Below the pieces are notes generated by a model. That model saw only the letters and a program-made list of their open reading frames with translations, was not told the origin of the DNA and made no database searches. Below, in pieces: positions 1-5,352 of a DNA stretch of 8,001 bases (the first letter of the stretch is position 1; every line of letters begins with the position of its first letter). The position numbers and the translations under genes were made by a program. The stretch covers positions 1 through 8,001 of the forward strand of contig JBALVO010000153.1 of assembly GCA_036961445.1 (NCBI GenBank). The letters run 5' to 3'. This stretch comes from JBALVO01 sp036961445 (GTDB lineage Bacteria > Pseudomonadota > Gammaproteobacteria > Pseudomonadales > Halieaceae).

Positions 1-25
1 TTCAAGCAATTGAAGCCCTTTTTTT
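1..25 (+). terminator. Intrinsic terminator of an upstream gene, cut by the left edge
   Basis: Bases 1-5 (TTCAA) pair with 10-14 (TTGAA) around a GCAA tetraloop (6-9). The right arm then continues GCCC (15-18) into seven T (19-25). The outer left arm, expected to be GGGC, would lie just outside the window. A GNRA loop, a G+C outer stem and a T run are the usual layout of a rho-independent terminator for a plus-strand gene ending left of the window. The missing left arm is inferred. The hairpin may also help stop the minus-strand gene ending at 42. Confidence 0.6.
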
Positions 26-41
26 GTGCCTGGCGATTAGA

Positions 42-347
42 TTACTTCGGTGAAGAGAGATTAAACCGGCGGATCCGGGCCCTGGCCGCGGCGATCATAT
101 CGTAGTATTTCAATGACGTGATCATGCCATTCTCAAGCAAGTACTCTGTTTTTAAGATGGCGAACGTAGACTGTACCAGCGACCTGACAATCTGATCGGA
201 AATCAAGTCGACTTTTCTCACATTGGCATGGGACATTATATAAGCAAGCGCCTTTTCCAGCTTGGGGTCAGGCGCCCTCCCCCTGTCTCGATCATCTACC
301 ACGAATTGATACAAGATGGACTGTTGTTCAGTGGACAGCTGTAGCAT
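42..347 (-). CDS. Unrecognised 101-residue protein
   Basis: I do not recognise this protein. The ATG at 345-347 opens 101 residues ending in TAA at 42-44. The product looks soluble and mostly helical, with no signal peptide or membrane segment. An N-terminal charged stretch (DDRDRGR, about residues 18-24) is followed by amphipathic helix-like sequence and a basic tail (ARARIRR, about 88-94). It contains no cysteine. The base composition and residue mix are protein-like, and no plausible plus-strand frame competes. No good Shine-Dalgarno site is visible. The bases directly upstream of the ATG form a perfect dyad (348-358). It lies downstream of the other small minus-strand gene (ending at 423) with a gap of about 75 bases, so the two could share a transcript. 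Function unknown. Confidence 0.5.
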   Translation of the reverse strand: MLQLSTEQQSILYQFVVDDRDRGRAPDPKLEKALAYIMSHANVRKVDLISDQIVRSLVQSTFAILKTEYLLENGMITSLKYYDMIAAARARIRRFNLSSPK

Positions 348-358
348 GTCAGGCTGAC
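348..358. repeat. Short perfect dyad GTCAG-G-CTGAC abutting a start codon
   Basis: GTCAG (348-352) and CTGAC (354-358) are perfect inverted copies around one central base. They directly touch the ATG of the minus-strand gene at 42-347. A one-base centre cannot form an RNA hairpin, so if it works at all it would be as a small operator-type DNA site. An 11-base dyad can also arise by chance. Confidence 0.25.
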
Positions 359-422
359 CGTAATGCAGGTTTGCGAGATAGTTTCATGGATTTTGTCTCA
401 ATCATTATCTGACTAAAGTAGG

Positions 423-752
423 TTAATGAATCTGCCATCCGGCGTAGGCATTGGTCGTTATTTTGAGCTCAAGATCATTAATCCGCTCGCGTAGGCTCAT
501 ATTTTCTTGCTCAAGCGCGCAAATAATGGCTTTGACACCACCGTCTATCCAGTACTCTTTCTCAAAACGGAGGCGACTAGCGACAGCATTCAGGAGACAG
601 TCATGAAATTCTGTCCTGACTCCCCCGGAGCGCTTTTTGAGCGTGGTTGCCCACTGACGCTGTTTTTGGTGCCAATTAACACCGTCTATCACTACATGGG
701 CCGGTTCGTGCAACATAGTCGTTATCGCTTTATGGCAAAATAATGGGCGCAT
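423..752 (-). CDS. Unrecognised small protein with HEPAH motif and C-terminal leucine heptad
   Basis: The family is not recognised. From the ATG at 750-752 the product is 109 residues, ending in TAA at 423-425. The start is uncertain. The frame is open back to a TAG at 804-806, with a TTG at 776, a GTG at 761 and another ATG at 716, and none has a clear Shine-Dalgarno site. Two things are visible. Residues 15-19 read HEPAH, followed by a histidine at about residue 28, which resembles the HExxH zinc-peptidase motif. However, proline inside that helix is atypical and little sequence precedes it. Near the C-terminus, L80, L87 and L94 fall in exact heptads within a charged helix (EQENMSLRERINDLELK), so a short coiled coil is likely. 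A 78-codon plus-strand frame (507-743) lies opposite and is judged to be a shadow. The gene could be a remnant of a longer one. Confidence 0.45.
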   Translation of the reverse strand: MRPLFCHKAITTMLHEPAHVVIDGVNWHQKQRQWATTLKKRSGGVRTEFHDCLLNAVASRLRFEKEYWIDGGVKAIICALEQENMSLRERINDLELKITTNAYAGWQIH

Positions 753-876
753 TATGCGCACGCGCGACCGATGCAAACATTGCCGGATGCGCCAGCGGCA
801 TGGCTATTGGCGCCATAGACAAATACACCGGGCGGGCGCTAATCCATAGCGAAGGAGAAATCGTATATTTATAATG

Positions 877-906
877 TTGAGCTCACCGTGCAAAATTCGC
901 TATAGT
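877..906 (+). promoter_or_regulatory. Candidate sigma-70 promoter for yccA
   Basis: TTGAGC (877-882) and TATAGT (901-906) are separated by 18 bases, a fair sigma-70 match. Transcription would start near 912-914, giving a leader of about 150 bases before the yccA ATG. A perfect TATAAT also occurs at 870-875 but has no convincing -35 about 17 bases upstream. The stretch 753-876 otherwise shows only small G+C-rich dyads and no gene. Confidence 0.45.
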
Positions 907-941
907 GGCTCCCTGTTTGAAGGACACCGCTACCAGTGGTA

Positions 942-1044
942 CCTTTAGCTAAAAGGAAAAAGAGAAAGTGGTTAAAAATCAATCAGCTAGATTGAAACTT
1001 TCTCTCTTTAGGTAGGTCGAAGAATTAATCGCACAATCCGTGCG
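942..1044 (+). promoter_or_regulatory. Structured yccA leader with three hairpins
   Basis: Three stem-loops lie between the candidate promoter and the yccA ribosome-binding site. The first pairs 942-946 with 952-956 around loop AGCTA. The second pairs 961-969 with 997-1005 (perfect nine base pairs), then after an internal loop pairs 979-984 with 990-995 around another AGCTA loop (985-989). The third pairs 1030-1034 with 1040-1044 (CGCAC/GTGCG) around AATCC. The two identical AGCTA loops each contain the self-complementary AGCT and could kiss. No T run follows any of them, so they are not intrinsic terminators. No known riboswitch is recognised. A regulatory role is inferred. Confidence 0.35.
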
Positions 1045-1063
1045 CTGCTTTACGGAGTTATTG

Positions 1064-1738
1064 ATGCAAGACAAAAGTTTGTACAACGCGAATTCATTGG
1101 GCCTGGAGTCCGCCCTCAGTACCAATAAAGTACTGAAGAATACTTATATGCTGCTGGGTATGACACTGTTATTCAGCACTGTCACGGCCGGTATATCCAT
1201 GTCTATAGGGCTGGGACACGGAGCGGGGCTAATGCTTACCCTGGTGGGTTTTGGTCTATTGTTTGTGGTACACAAAACCGCCGACAGCAGCAAGGGTCTG
1301 ATCGCAATATTCGCGTTTACGGGTGTCATGGGCGCCTCTATAGGCCCCATGCTCAATTATTACCTGTCCATGCCCGGTGGTCCGGCACTGGTAATGCAGG
1401 CGCTGGGCGCCACCGCAGTGGTGTTTTTCGGCCTCTCCGCCTACGCTCTGACTACCCGCAAGGATTTTTCCTACATGGGTGGCTTCCTCATGGTGGGCCT
1501 ATTGGTGGCAGTAGTTGCCATGATCGCCAACATATTCCTTAATATCCCTGCTCTGTCGCTAACTATATCCGCGGCAGTGGTGATGATCATGTCTGGTCTG
1601 ATCTTGTTTGATACCAGCCGTATCATTAACGGTGGTGAAACCAACTACATTCGGGCAACGGTGTCTTTGTATCTGGATATTTACAACCTGTTCATTCACT
1701 TGCTGCATCTTATGACAGCCCTGAGTGGCGATGACTAA
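1064..1738 (+). CDS. yccA: Bax inhibitor-1 / YccA family inner-membrane protein
   Basis: This is an integral inner-membrane protein of the Bax inhibitor-1 family, 224 residues. In E. coli YccA binds the membrane protease FtsH and modulates it; family members such as BsYetJ conduct calcium. Hydrophobic segments lie at about residues 27-48, 54-70, 78-98, 107-129, 137-158 and 162-183, with a weaker one at 199-220, matching the six-plus-one helix layout. The conserved aspartates of the family appear as D183 in LFDTSRII and D205 in SLYLDIYNLF. The ATG at 1064 is chosen over the upstream GTG (1040) because GGAG at 1054-1057 sits six bases before it and MQDKSLYN is the usual kind of N-terminus. The gene has its own promoter and a strong terminator. 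Placement next to tus genes is also seen in E. coli (beside tusE) and Pseudomonas. Confidence 0.93.
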   Translation: MQDKSLYNANSLGLESALSTNKVLKNTYMLLGMTLLFSTVTAGISMSIGLGHGAGLMLTLVGFGLLFVVHKTADSSKGLIAIFAFTGVMGASIGPMLNYYLSMPGGPALVMQALGATAVVFFGLSAYALTTRKDFSYMGGFLMVGLLVAVVAMIANIFLNIPALSLTISAAVVMIMSGLILFDTSRIINGGETNYIRATVSLYLDIYNLFIHLLHLMTALSGDD

Positions 1739-1758
1739 ACCTTTTCCCGCACTCCTAG

Positions 1759-1786
1759 AACCCCGGTGTCCGCCGGGGTTTTTTGT
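1759..1786 (+). terminator. Strong intrinsic terminator after yccA
   Basis: AACCCCGG (1759-1766) pairs perfectly with CCGGGGTT (1773-1780) around a six-base loop TGTCCG. The T run (1779-1784) follows directly. It lies 20 bases after the yccA stop and ends about 20 bases before the tusD start, so it separates the two genes transcriptionally unless read through. Confidence 0.9.
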
Positions 1787-1804
1787 TTCTGGAGTACGCA
1801 TCTG

Positions 1805-2197
1805 GTGATCTACTCGCTGCTAGTCGTGTCCTCACCCGCTTCCGGCGGGTGTACCCAGACCGCATCGGGATTTGCTCGCTCGCTACTTACCCGCGGACAC
1901 AGCATTCATCGCGTTTTTTTCCTGGATGCCGGCACTGATACCGGGGCCGCCACTGCCGTATTTCCACAGGATGAAGTCGATCGCTTGCAGCCCTGGGTAG
2001 AACTGGCTGAGCAACACGCCGTAGAACTCATTTTGTGTATTTCCTCGGCGTTAAAGCGCGGCATGCTGGACCAGGCAGAGGCCAATCGCCATGACAGGGT
2101 TGCCGCTACCATTCACCCGGCATTTACAATTTCCGGTCTGGGTCAACTGGTGGACGCCACCGCTAATAGTGACCGTCTGGTTACATTCGGAGGCTAG
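1805..2197 (+). CDS. tusD: Sulfurtransferase complex subunit TusD
   Basis: TusD is the sulfur-carrying subunit of the cytoplasmic TusBCD complex. It takes persulfide sulfur from TusA and hands it to TusE for 2-thiolation of wobble U34 in tRNA Lys/Glu/Gln. The 130 residues match the DsrE/TusD family (E. coli TusD 128): SGFARSLLTRGH, then VFF, then ELILCISSALKRGM containing the catalytic cysteine, then FTISGLGQLVDA near the end. With the GTG start at 1805 the cysteine falls at residue 78, exactly the E. coli Cys78 position, which supports this start. GGAG at 1791-1794 is ten bases upstream. A longer frame from GTG 1766 would begin inside the terminator hairpin and adds no family sequence. Cys16 is an extra, unconserved cysteine. 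The gene is first in a tight operon; tusC starts two bases after its stop. Confidence 0.93.
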   Translation: MIYSLLVVSSPASGGCTQTASGFARSLLTRGHSIHRVFFLDAGTDTGAATAVFPQDEVDRLQPWVELAEQHAVELILCISSALKRGMLDQAEANRHDRVAATIHPAFTISGLGQLVDATANSDRLVTFGG

Positions 2198-2199
2198 AG

Positions 2200-2571
2200 A
2201 TGACTTCCGCCGGTAAAAAAAGTGTACTGATCGTCATCCGACACAGCCCCTATGGGTCCAGCCTGGCGCGCGCCTCGCTGGATACAGCATTGGCAGCAGC
2301 CGCCTTCGAACAGCCGGTACAGTTATTATTTATGGGTGATGGCGTACTGCAGTTGCTCGCCAATCAGGACAGCAAAGCCATAGGCGCAAGGAATATGGGT
2401 AGCTTGTTGTCGTCATTGCCGCTGTATGACATTAACAGCGTTTATGTCGACGCTGAGGCAGGACTCCGCTATGGGGTAGATTTATCCCGCGCTCCGGTGG
2501 CAACGAAGGCTCTGGCTGGCAGTGAAATTCACCAACTCATGTCCAGTTTCGACCACTTGCTGGGGTTTTGA
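2200..2571 (+). CDS. tusC: Sulfurtransferase complex subunit TusC
   Basis: TusC is a structural subunit of the TusBCD heterohexamer in the tRNA 2-thiouridine relay. The 123 residues are close to the family length (E. coli 119). Family sequence includes RHSPYGSSLARASLDTALAAAA near the start (residues 14-35), FMGDGVLQLL (residues 44-53), ARNMGSLLSSLPLYDI in the middle and a final FDHLLGF. The protein contains no cysteine, consistent with a non-catalytic role. The start is well supported: a GGAGG site (2189-2193) overlaps the end of tusD, and the ATG is two bases after the tusD TAG. Neighbours tusD and tusB are equally close, which suggests matched production of the three subunits. Confidence 0.93.
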   Translation: MTSAGKKSVLIVIRHSPYGSSLARASLDTALAAAAFEQPVQLLFMGDGVLQLLANQDSKAIGARNMGSLLSSLPLYDINSVYVDAEAGLRYGVDLSRAPVATKALAGSEIHQLMSSFDHLLGF

Positions 2572-2573
2572 AT

Positions 2574-2864
2574 ATGATTCTGCATACGCTCAACGCATCC
2601 CCTGGCAGCTCAGCATTTAATGACTGTCTCAAGGTCATAACACCAGGCGACAGCCTGTTGTTGATGGGCGATGGTGTTTATGCGGCTATTGCCGATACAG
2701 ACGCCAGCCGAAAGTTAGGATCATGTGGCGCGCACATACATATTTTACAGCAGGATGCCGTCGCCAGAGGGATCGACAAGCTTGTTACAGAGGCTAACCG
2801 AGTCGATCTGGATGGCTTTGTCACTCTTACCGAGCAATACCCCCGGCAACAAGCCTGGTACTGA
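2574..2864 (+). CDS. tusB: Sulfurtransferase complex subunit TusB
   Basis: TusB is the third subunit of the TusBCD sulfur-relay complex, DsrH family. The 96 residues match the usual size (E. coli 95). The N-terminus MILHTLNASPG parallels E. coli MLHTLHRSP. The core shows GDSLLLMGDGVYAAI (residues 25-39), and the C-terminus ends ...YPRQQAWY, like QMAW in E. coli. ATG 2574 is chosen over an in-frame TTG at 2568, because the TTG would add only two residues and overlap the tusC stop. Two bases separate it from tusC and four from tusE. Only a poor ribosome-binding site (GGGG, 2562-2565) is visible, so translation is probably coupled to tusC. Confidence 0.92.
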   Translation: MILHTLNASPGSSAFNDCLKVITPGDSLLLMGDGVYAAIADTDASRKLGSCGAHIHILQQDAVARGIDKLVTEANRVDLDGFVTLTEQYPRQQAWY

Positions 2865-2868
2865 TTGA

Positions 2869-3186
2869 ATGCTACCGCCACATGCCTTTGACAAAGAGGG
2901 TTTCCTGCGCAAATTGTCCGACTGGGAACCTTCCGTAGCCGAACAAATAGCTCGGGCAGAGCAGTTACAGTTAACCGCAGATCACTGGGAAGTACTGTAC
3001 TTGCTGCGCGACTACTATAAACAATATGATGCCTCCCCGGCCATGCGACCTCTGGTAAAATATTGCGCTACTCACCTGGGAGAGGAAAAAGGCAGGAGCA
3101 TATACCTGCTGTCACTATTTCCAGGCTCGCCTGCCAAGCTAGGCAGCAAAATTGCGGGCCTACCCAAGCCAGACAACTGCCTGTAA
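2869..3186 (+). CDS. tusE: TusE, sulfur-relay protein of the DsrC/TusE family
   Basis: TusE accepts sulfur from TusD and presents it to the tRNA-bound thiolase MnmA for s2U34 formation. The protein has 105 residues (E. coli 109; the N-terminus here is a few residues shorter). Diagnostic sequence is ADHWEVLYLLRDYY (residues 37-50), ASPAMRPLVKY (55-65), LGEEKG (70-75), LFPGSPAK (83-90) and the C-terminal KIAGLPKPDNCL, with the sulfur-accepting cysteine at 104, penultimate as in E. coli Cys108. The second C-terminal cysteine of true DsrC, about ten residues earlier, is absent, so this is TusE and not a sulfite-reductase partner. The other cysteine, C66, lies mid-protein. The ATG lies four bases after the tusB stop with no clear Shine-Dalgarno site, suggesting coupling. 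Confidence 0.93.
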   Translation: MLPPHAFDKEGFLRKLSDWEPSVAEQIARAEQLQLTADHWEVLYLLRDYYKQYDASPAMRPLVKYCATHLGEEKGRSIYLLSLFPGSPAKLGSKIAGLPKPDNCL

Positions 3187-3197
3187 CAACAATGTGT

Positions 3198-3209
3198 AGA
3201 GGAATGTGA
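3198..3209 (+). promoter_or_regulatory. Unusual ybiB initiation site: close Shine-Dalgarno, ATG-stop overlapping GTG
   Basis: AGAGGA (3198-3203) lies only two to three bases before the GTG start of ybiB at 3206, closer than usual. An out-of-frame ATG at 3204 is immediately followed by TGA (ATGTGA, 3204-3209) and overlaps the GTG. An in-frame TAG at 3197 rules out any earlier ybiB start, so GTG 3206 is the first possible one. The start-stop could lower ybiB initiation. Confidence 0.4.
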
Positions 3210-4222
3210 GTAAACCGACCTATCAAGCACCCGTTGCAGAACACCCATTTGCCTGCTTTGTCAGAATTTTAGGCAAAGGCAAAAGTGGTAGTCGCGCATT
3301 AAGCCAGACCGAAGCGCGCCAGGCATTTGGTATGATCCTGCGCGGGGAAACAGACCCTCTACAGCTGGGTGCATTCTTGATGCTACTGCGCGTAAAAGAA
3401 GAAACTGGCGCAGAACTGGCGGGCTTCGTTGAGGCATGTCGTGACACTATGCTGGCACTTCCCCATGCGCTACACGCCGACCTTGATTGGTCCAGCTATG
3501 CGGGTAAAAAACATCAGCACCCCTGGTTTATCCTGGCCATACTGCTACTAAGCCAGGCAGGTCACCGGGTGTTTGTGCATGGTTCAGACGGGCACACCCC
3601 TGGTCGTTTGTATACCGAGGATGCCATGGACCAGCTGGGGTTGCCTATCGCTGCAGACTGGCAAGATGTGGAATGGCAACTGGAGCAGGAAAACCTGAGT
3701 TATCTACCCTTGCGGCATTTTTGCTATCCGCTACACGAGATGATGCAGTTACGCCCTCTACTGGGTCTGCGCTCCCCCGTTAATACACTGACCCGCATGA
3801 TCAATCCACTGCGTGCACCGTGCTCCATACAGAGTATTTTTCACCCCGCTTATGCGATTCTGCACCAGGAAACAGACAACATTCTGGCGCAACCCCGTGC
3901 ACTAGTATTTAAAGGCGATAGCGGCGAAGTGGAAGTAAAGCCGCAGGCCGATACACGCCTGCACCTGCTGTCACATGGAACGATGCAGGAACTGGTGCTA
4001 CCGCGTTCAATGCAACACCGTGTGACTGTCGCCGATGCTCCCAGCGTACAACCGCTGCGCGGCCTATGGGCAGGCACGGACCAGGATGCCTACGGTCTGG
4101 ACGCGACACTGGCCACAGCCGCCGCTGCTCTTTTGGCGCTGCAGCCGGAACTGCAGCTCAGTACAGCCCAGGACCTGGCCAAAGAGCTGTGGCAGCAGCG
4201 CGACAAATCGAGATTATCCTGA
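3206..4222 (+). CDS. ybiB: YbiB/TrpD2 family protein (glycosyltransferase family 3 fold)
   Basis: This 338-residue protein belongs to the TrpD2/YbiB branch of the anthranilate phosphoribosyltransferase fold. E. coli YbiB is a dimeric nucleic-acid-binding protein with no proven transferase activity. The N-terminal helical domain is visible at about residues 14-85 (FACFVRILGKGKSGSRALSQ, then ARQAFGMILRGE, then LGAFLMLLRVKEETGAELAGF). The phosphoribosyl-diphosphate motif GTGGD of true TrpD is missing; at that place stands YAGKKHQ (98-104), like the Y-x-G-x-RK version in E. coli YbiB, followed by LAILLLSQAGHRVFVHG. GLRSPVNTL (187-195) replaces the TrpD R-x-x-L-G-P region. It should therefore not be annotated as TrpD. 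It starts at GTG 3206, 19 bases after tusE, and its stop overlaps the trmA ATG by one base. Its place among tRNA-modification genes hints at an RNA-related role. Confidence 0.88.
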   Translation: MSKPTYQAPVAEHPFACFVRILGKGKSGSRALSQTEARQAFGMILRGETDPLQLGAFLMLLRVKEETGAELAGFVEACRDTMLALPHALHADLDWSSYAGKKHQHPWFILAILLLSQAGHRVFVHGSDGHTPGRLYTEDAMDQLGLPIAADWQDVEWQLEQENLSYLPLRHFCYPLHEMMQLRPLLGLRSPVNTLTRMINPLRAPCSIQSIFHPAYAILHQETDNILAQPRALVFKGDSGEVEVKPQADTRLHLLSHGTMQELVLPRSMQHRVTVADAPSVQPLRGLWAGTDQDAYGLDATLATAAAALLALQPELQLSTAQDLAKELWQQRDKSRLS

Positions 4223-5352
4223 TGCCTTTATCACAGGTCGACCCCGCCAATTATCAACAACTACTGCACAATAAAACCGCCACGGTCAGTGCCCTACTCG
4301 CCCCTTTTGCGCCCCCCGCTGCCCAGGTATTTGCCTCGCAAGCGACTGGTTTTCGCATGCGCGCAGAATTTCGGGTCTGGCATGAAGGCGATGATCTGAA
4401 CTATGTGATGTACCGGCGCGAGGATCCTAAAACACCGATCGCTATTCACGATTTTCCCATTGCAGACAATAGTATCCAGCAGTTAATGCCCGTGTTGCGT
4501 GAAGAACTGAAGAAGCATGACATTTTGCGCAACAGATTATTTCAGGTGGAGTTTCTGGCCACCTTGGCAGGTGACCTGTTGGTGAGCCTTATCTACCACC
4601 GCAAGCTGGAGCCAGACTGGGAAACGGCGGCATTAGCGCTGGCCACACAGCTCAATATTGCAATTGTCGGACGCAGTCGTAAGCAAAAACTAGTGATTGG
4701 GCGAGATTTCGTGCGCGAAGCTTTGGAGATACACAACCACGAGTATCGCTATGTACAGTTCGAACAGGCTTTTACCCAGCCAAATGGCAAACTCAACATC
4801 CGCATGATCGAGTGGGCATGCGAGCGCGCGGCATCGCTGGACGGCGACTTGCTGGAGCTATATTGCGGCAATGGCAACTTTACGCTACCCCTGTCGCACC
4901 AGTTCGACAATGTCATTGCCACGGAGTTATCCAAGGCGTCTATTCGTGCGGCACGCGAAAATTTGCAACAAAATAGCATTGAGAATGTGCAGATGATTCG
5001 CTTGTCTGCGGAGGAAGTGACCCAGGCGATGACGGGCGAGCGACAGTTTCGGCGGTTGGCGGAGTTGCCAAAGCCTTTGCCCGAATACGATTTACGCGCC
5101 ATTTTTGTGGATCCGCCAAGAGCGGGTCTGGACCAAGCTACACTGCAGATGGCCGCAGGCTTTTCGTCTATTATCTATATCTCATGTAATCCACAGACGC
5201 TGGCAGACAACCTTCAGTTATTGTGCAAAACGCACTCTATCGAGCATTTTGCGTTGTTTGATCAGTTCCCCTATACCGAGCATATGGAATGCGGCGTTTT
5301 CCTGCGGCAATTCGCCGCAGAAAATTCAGCAACGGATACCATAGGCCAATAA
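4222..5352 (+). CDS. trmA: tRNA (uracil-5-)-methyltransferase TrmA
   Basis: TrmA methylates U54 in the T-loop of tRNAs to m5U using S-adenosylmethionine, acting also as a tRNA chaperone in the cytoplasm. The 376 residues agree with E. coli TrmA (366). Family sequence is clear throughout: FRMRAEFRVWHEGDDL (44-59), LFQVEFLATLAGDLLVSLIYHRKL, FTQPN, the SAM-binding LELYCGNGNF (211-220), FVDPPR (295-300, Asp297), YISCNP with the nucleophile Cys322, and FDQFPYTEHMECGV with the general base Glu356. The Cys-Glu spacing (34) equals that in E. coli (324/358). ATG 4222 overlaps the ybiB TGA as TGATG, so translation is probably coupled; no good Shine-Dalgarno site is seen. About twelve residues extend past the usual C-terminus, and the last nine codons overlap the convergent minus-strand gene. 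Confidence 0.96.
   Translation: MPLSQVDPANYQQLLHNKTATVSALLAPFAPPAAQVFASQATGFRMRAEFRVWHEGDDLNYVMYRREDPKTPIAIHDFPIADNSIQQLMPVLREELKKHDILRNRLFQVEFLATLAGDLLVSLIYHRKLEPDWETAALALATQLNIAIVGRSRKQKLVIGRDFVREALEIHNHEYRYVQFEQAFTQPNGKLNIRMIEWACERAASLDGDLLELYCGNGNFTLPLSHQFDNVIATELSKASIRAARENLQQNSIENVQMIRLSAEEVTQAMTGERQFRRLAELPKPLPEYDLRAIFVDPPRAGLDQATLQMAAGFSSIIYISCNPQTLADNLQLLCKTHSIEHFALFDQFPYTEHMECGVFLRQFAAENSATDTIGQ
5302..5320. repeat. Hairpin at the trmA / minus-strand convergent junction
   Basis: CTGCGGC (5302-5308) pairs perfectly with GCCGCAG (5314-5320) around AATTC. Flanking TTTT (5297-5300) and AAAA (5321-5324) could extend the stem past one bulged base. It lies inside the 3' end of trmA and directly after the stop (5326) of the convergent gene. 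No T run follows on either strand, so it is not a standard intrinsic terminator. It might act as a bidirectional pause or 3'-end stabiliser, or be chance within coding sequence. Confidence 0.35.

Noticed and set aside
507..743. Plus-strand frame of 78 codons opposite the small minus-strand gene
   Set aside because: It lacks a ribosome-binding site and reads like an antisense shadow; the minus frame has a heptad helix and a more natural composition.
958..1010. Intrinsic terminator upstream of yccA
   Set aside because: The long stem is followed by TTTAGG rather than a T run, and yccA needs transcription through it from the upstream promoter.
2869..3186. DsrC of dissimilatory sulfite reduction
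   Set aside because: Only the penultimate cysteine is present; the second C-terminal cysteine of true DsrC is missing and the tusDCB context indicates TusE.
4066..4221. Upstream extension of trmA inside ybiB
   Set aside because: The extra 52 residues match no TrmA sequence; ATG 4222 with the TGATG overlap gives the normal N-terminus and length.
3206..4222. Annotation as anthranilate phosphoribosyltransferase TrpD
   Set aside because: The GTGGD phosphoribosyl-diphosphate motif is absent and the sequence follows the YbiB/TrpD2 pattern.
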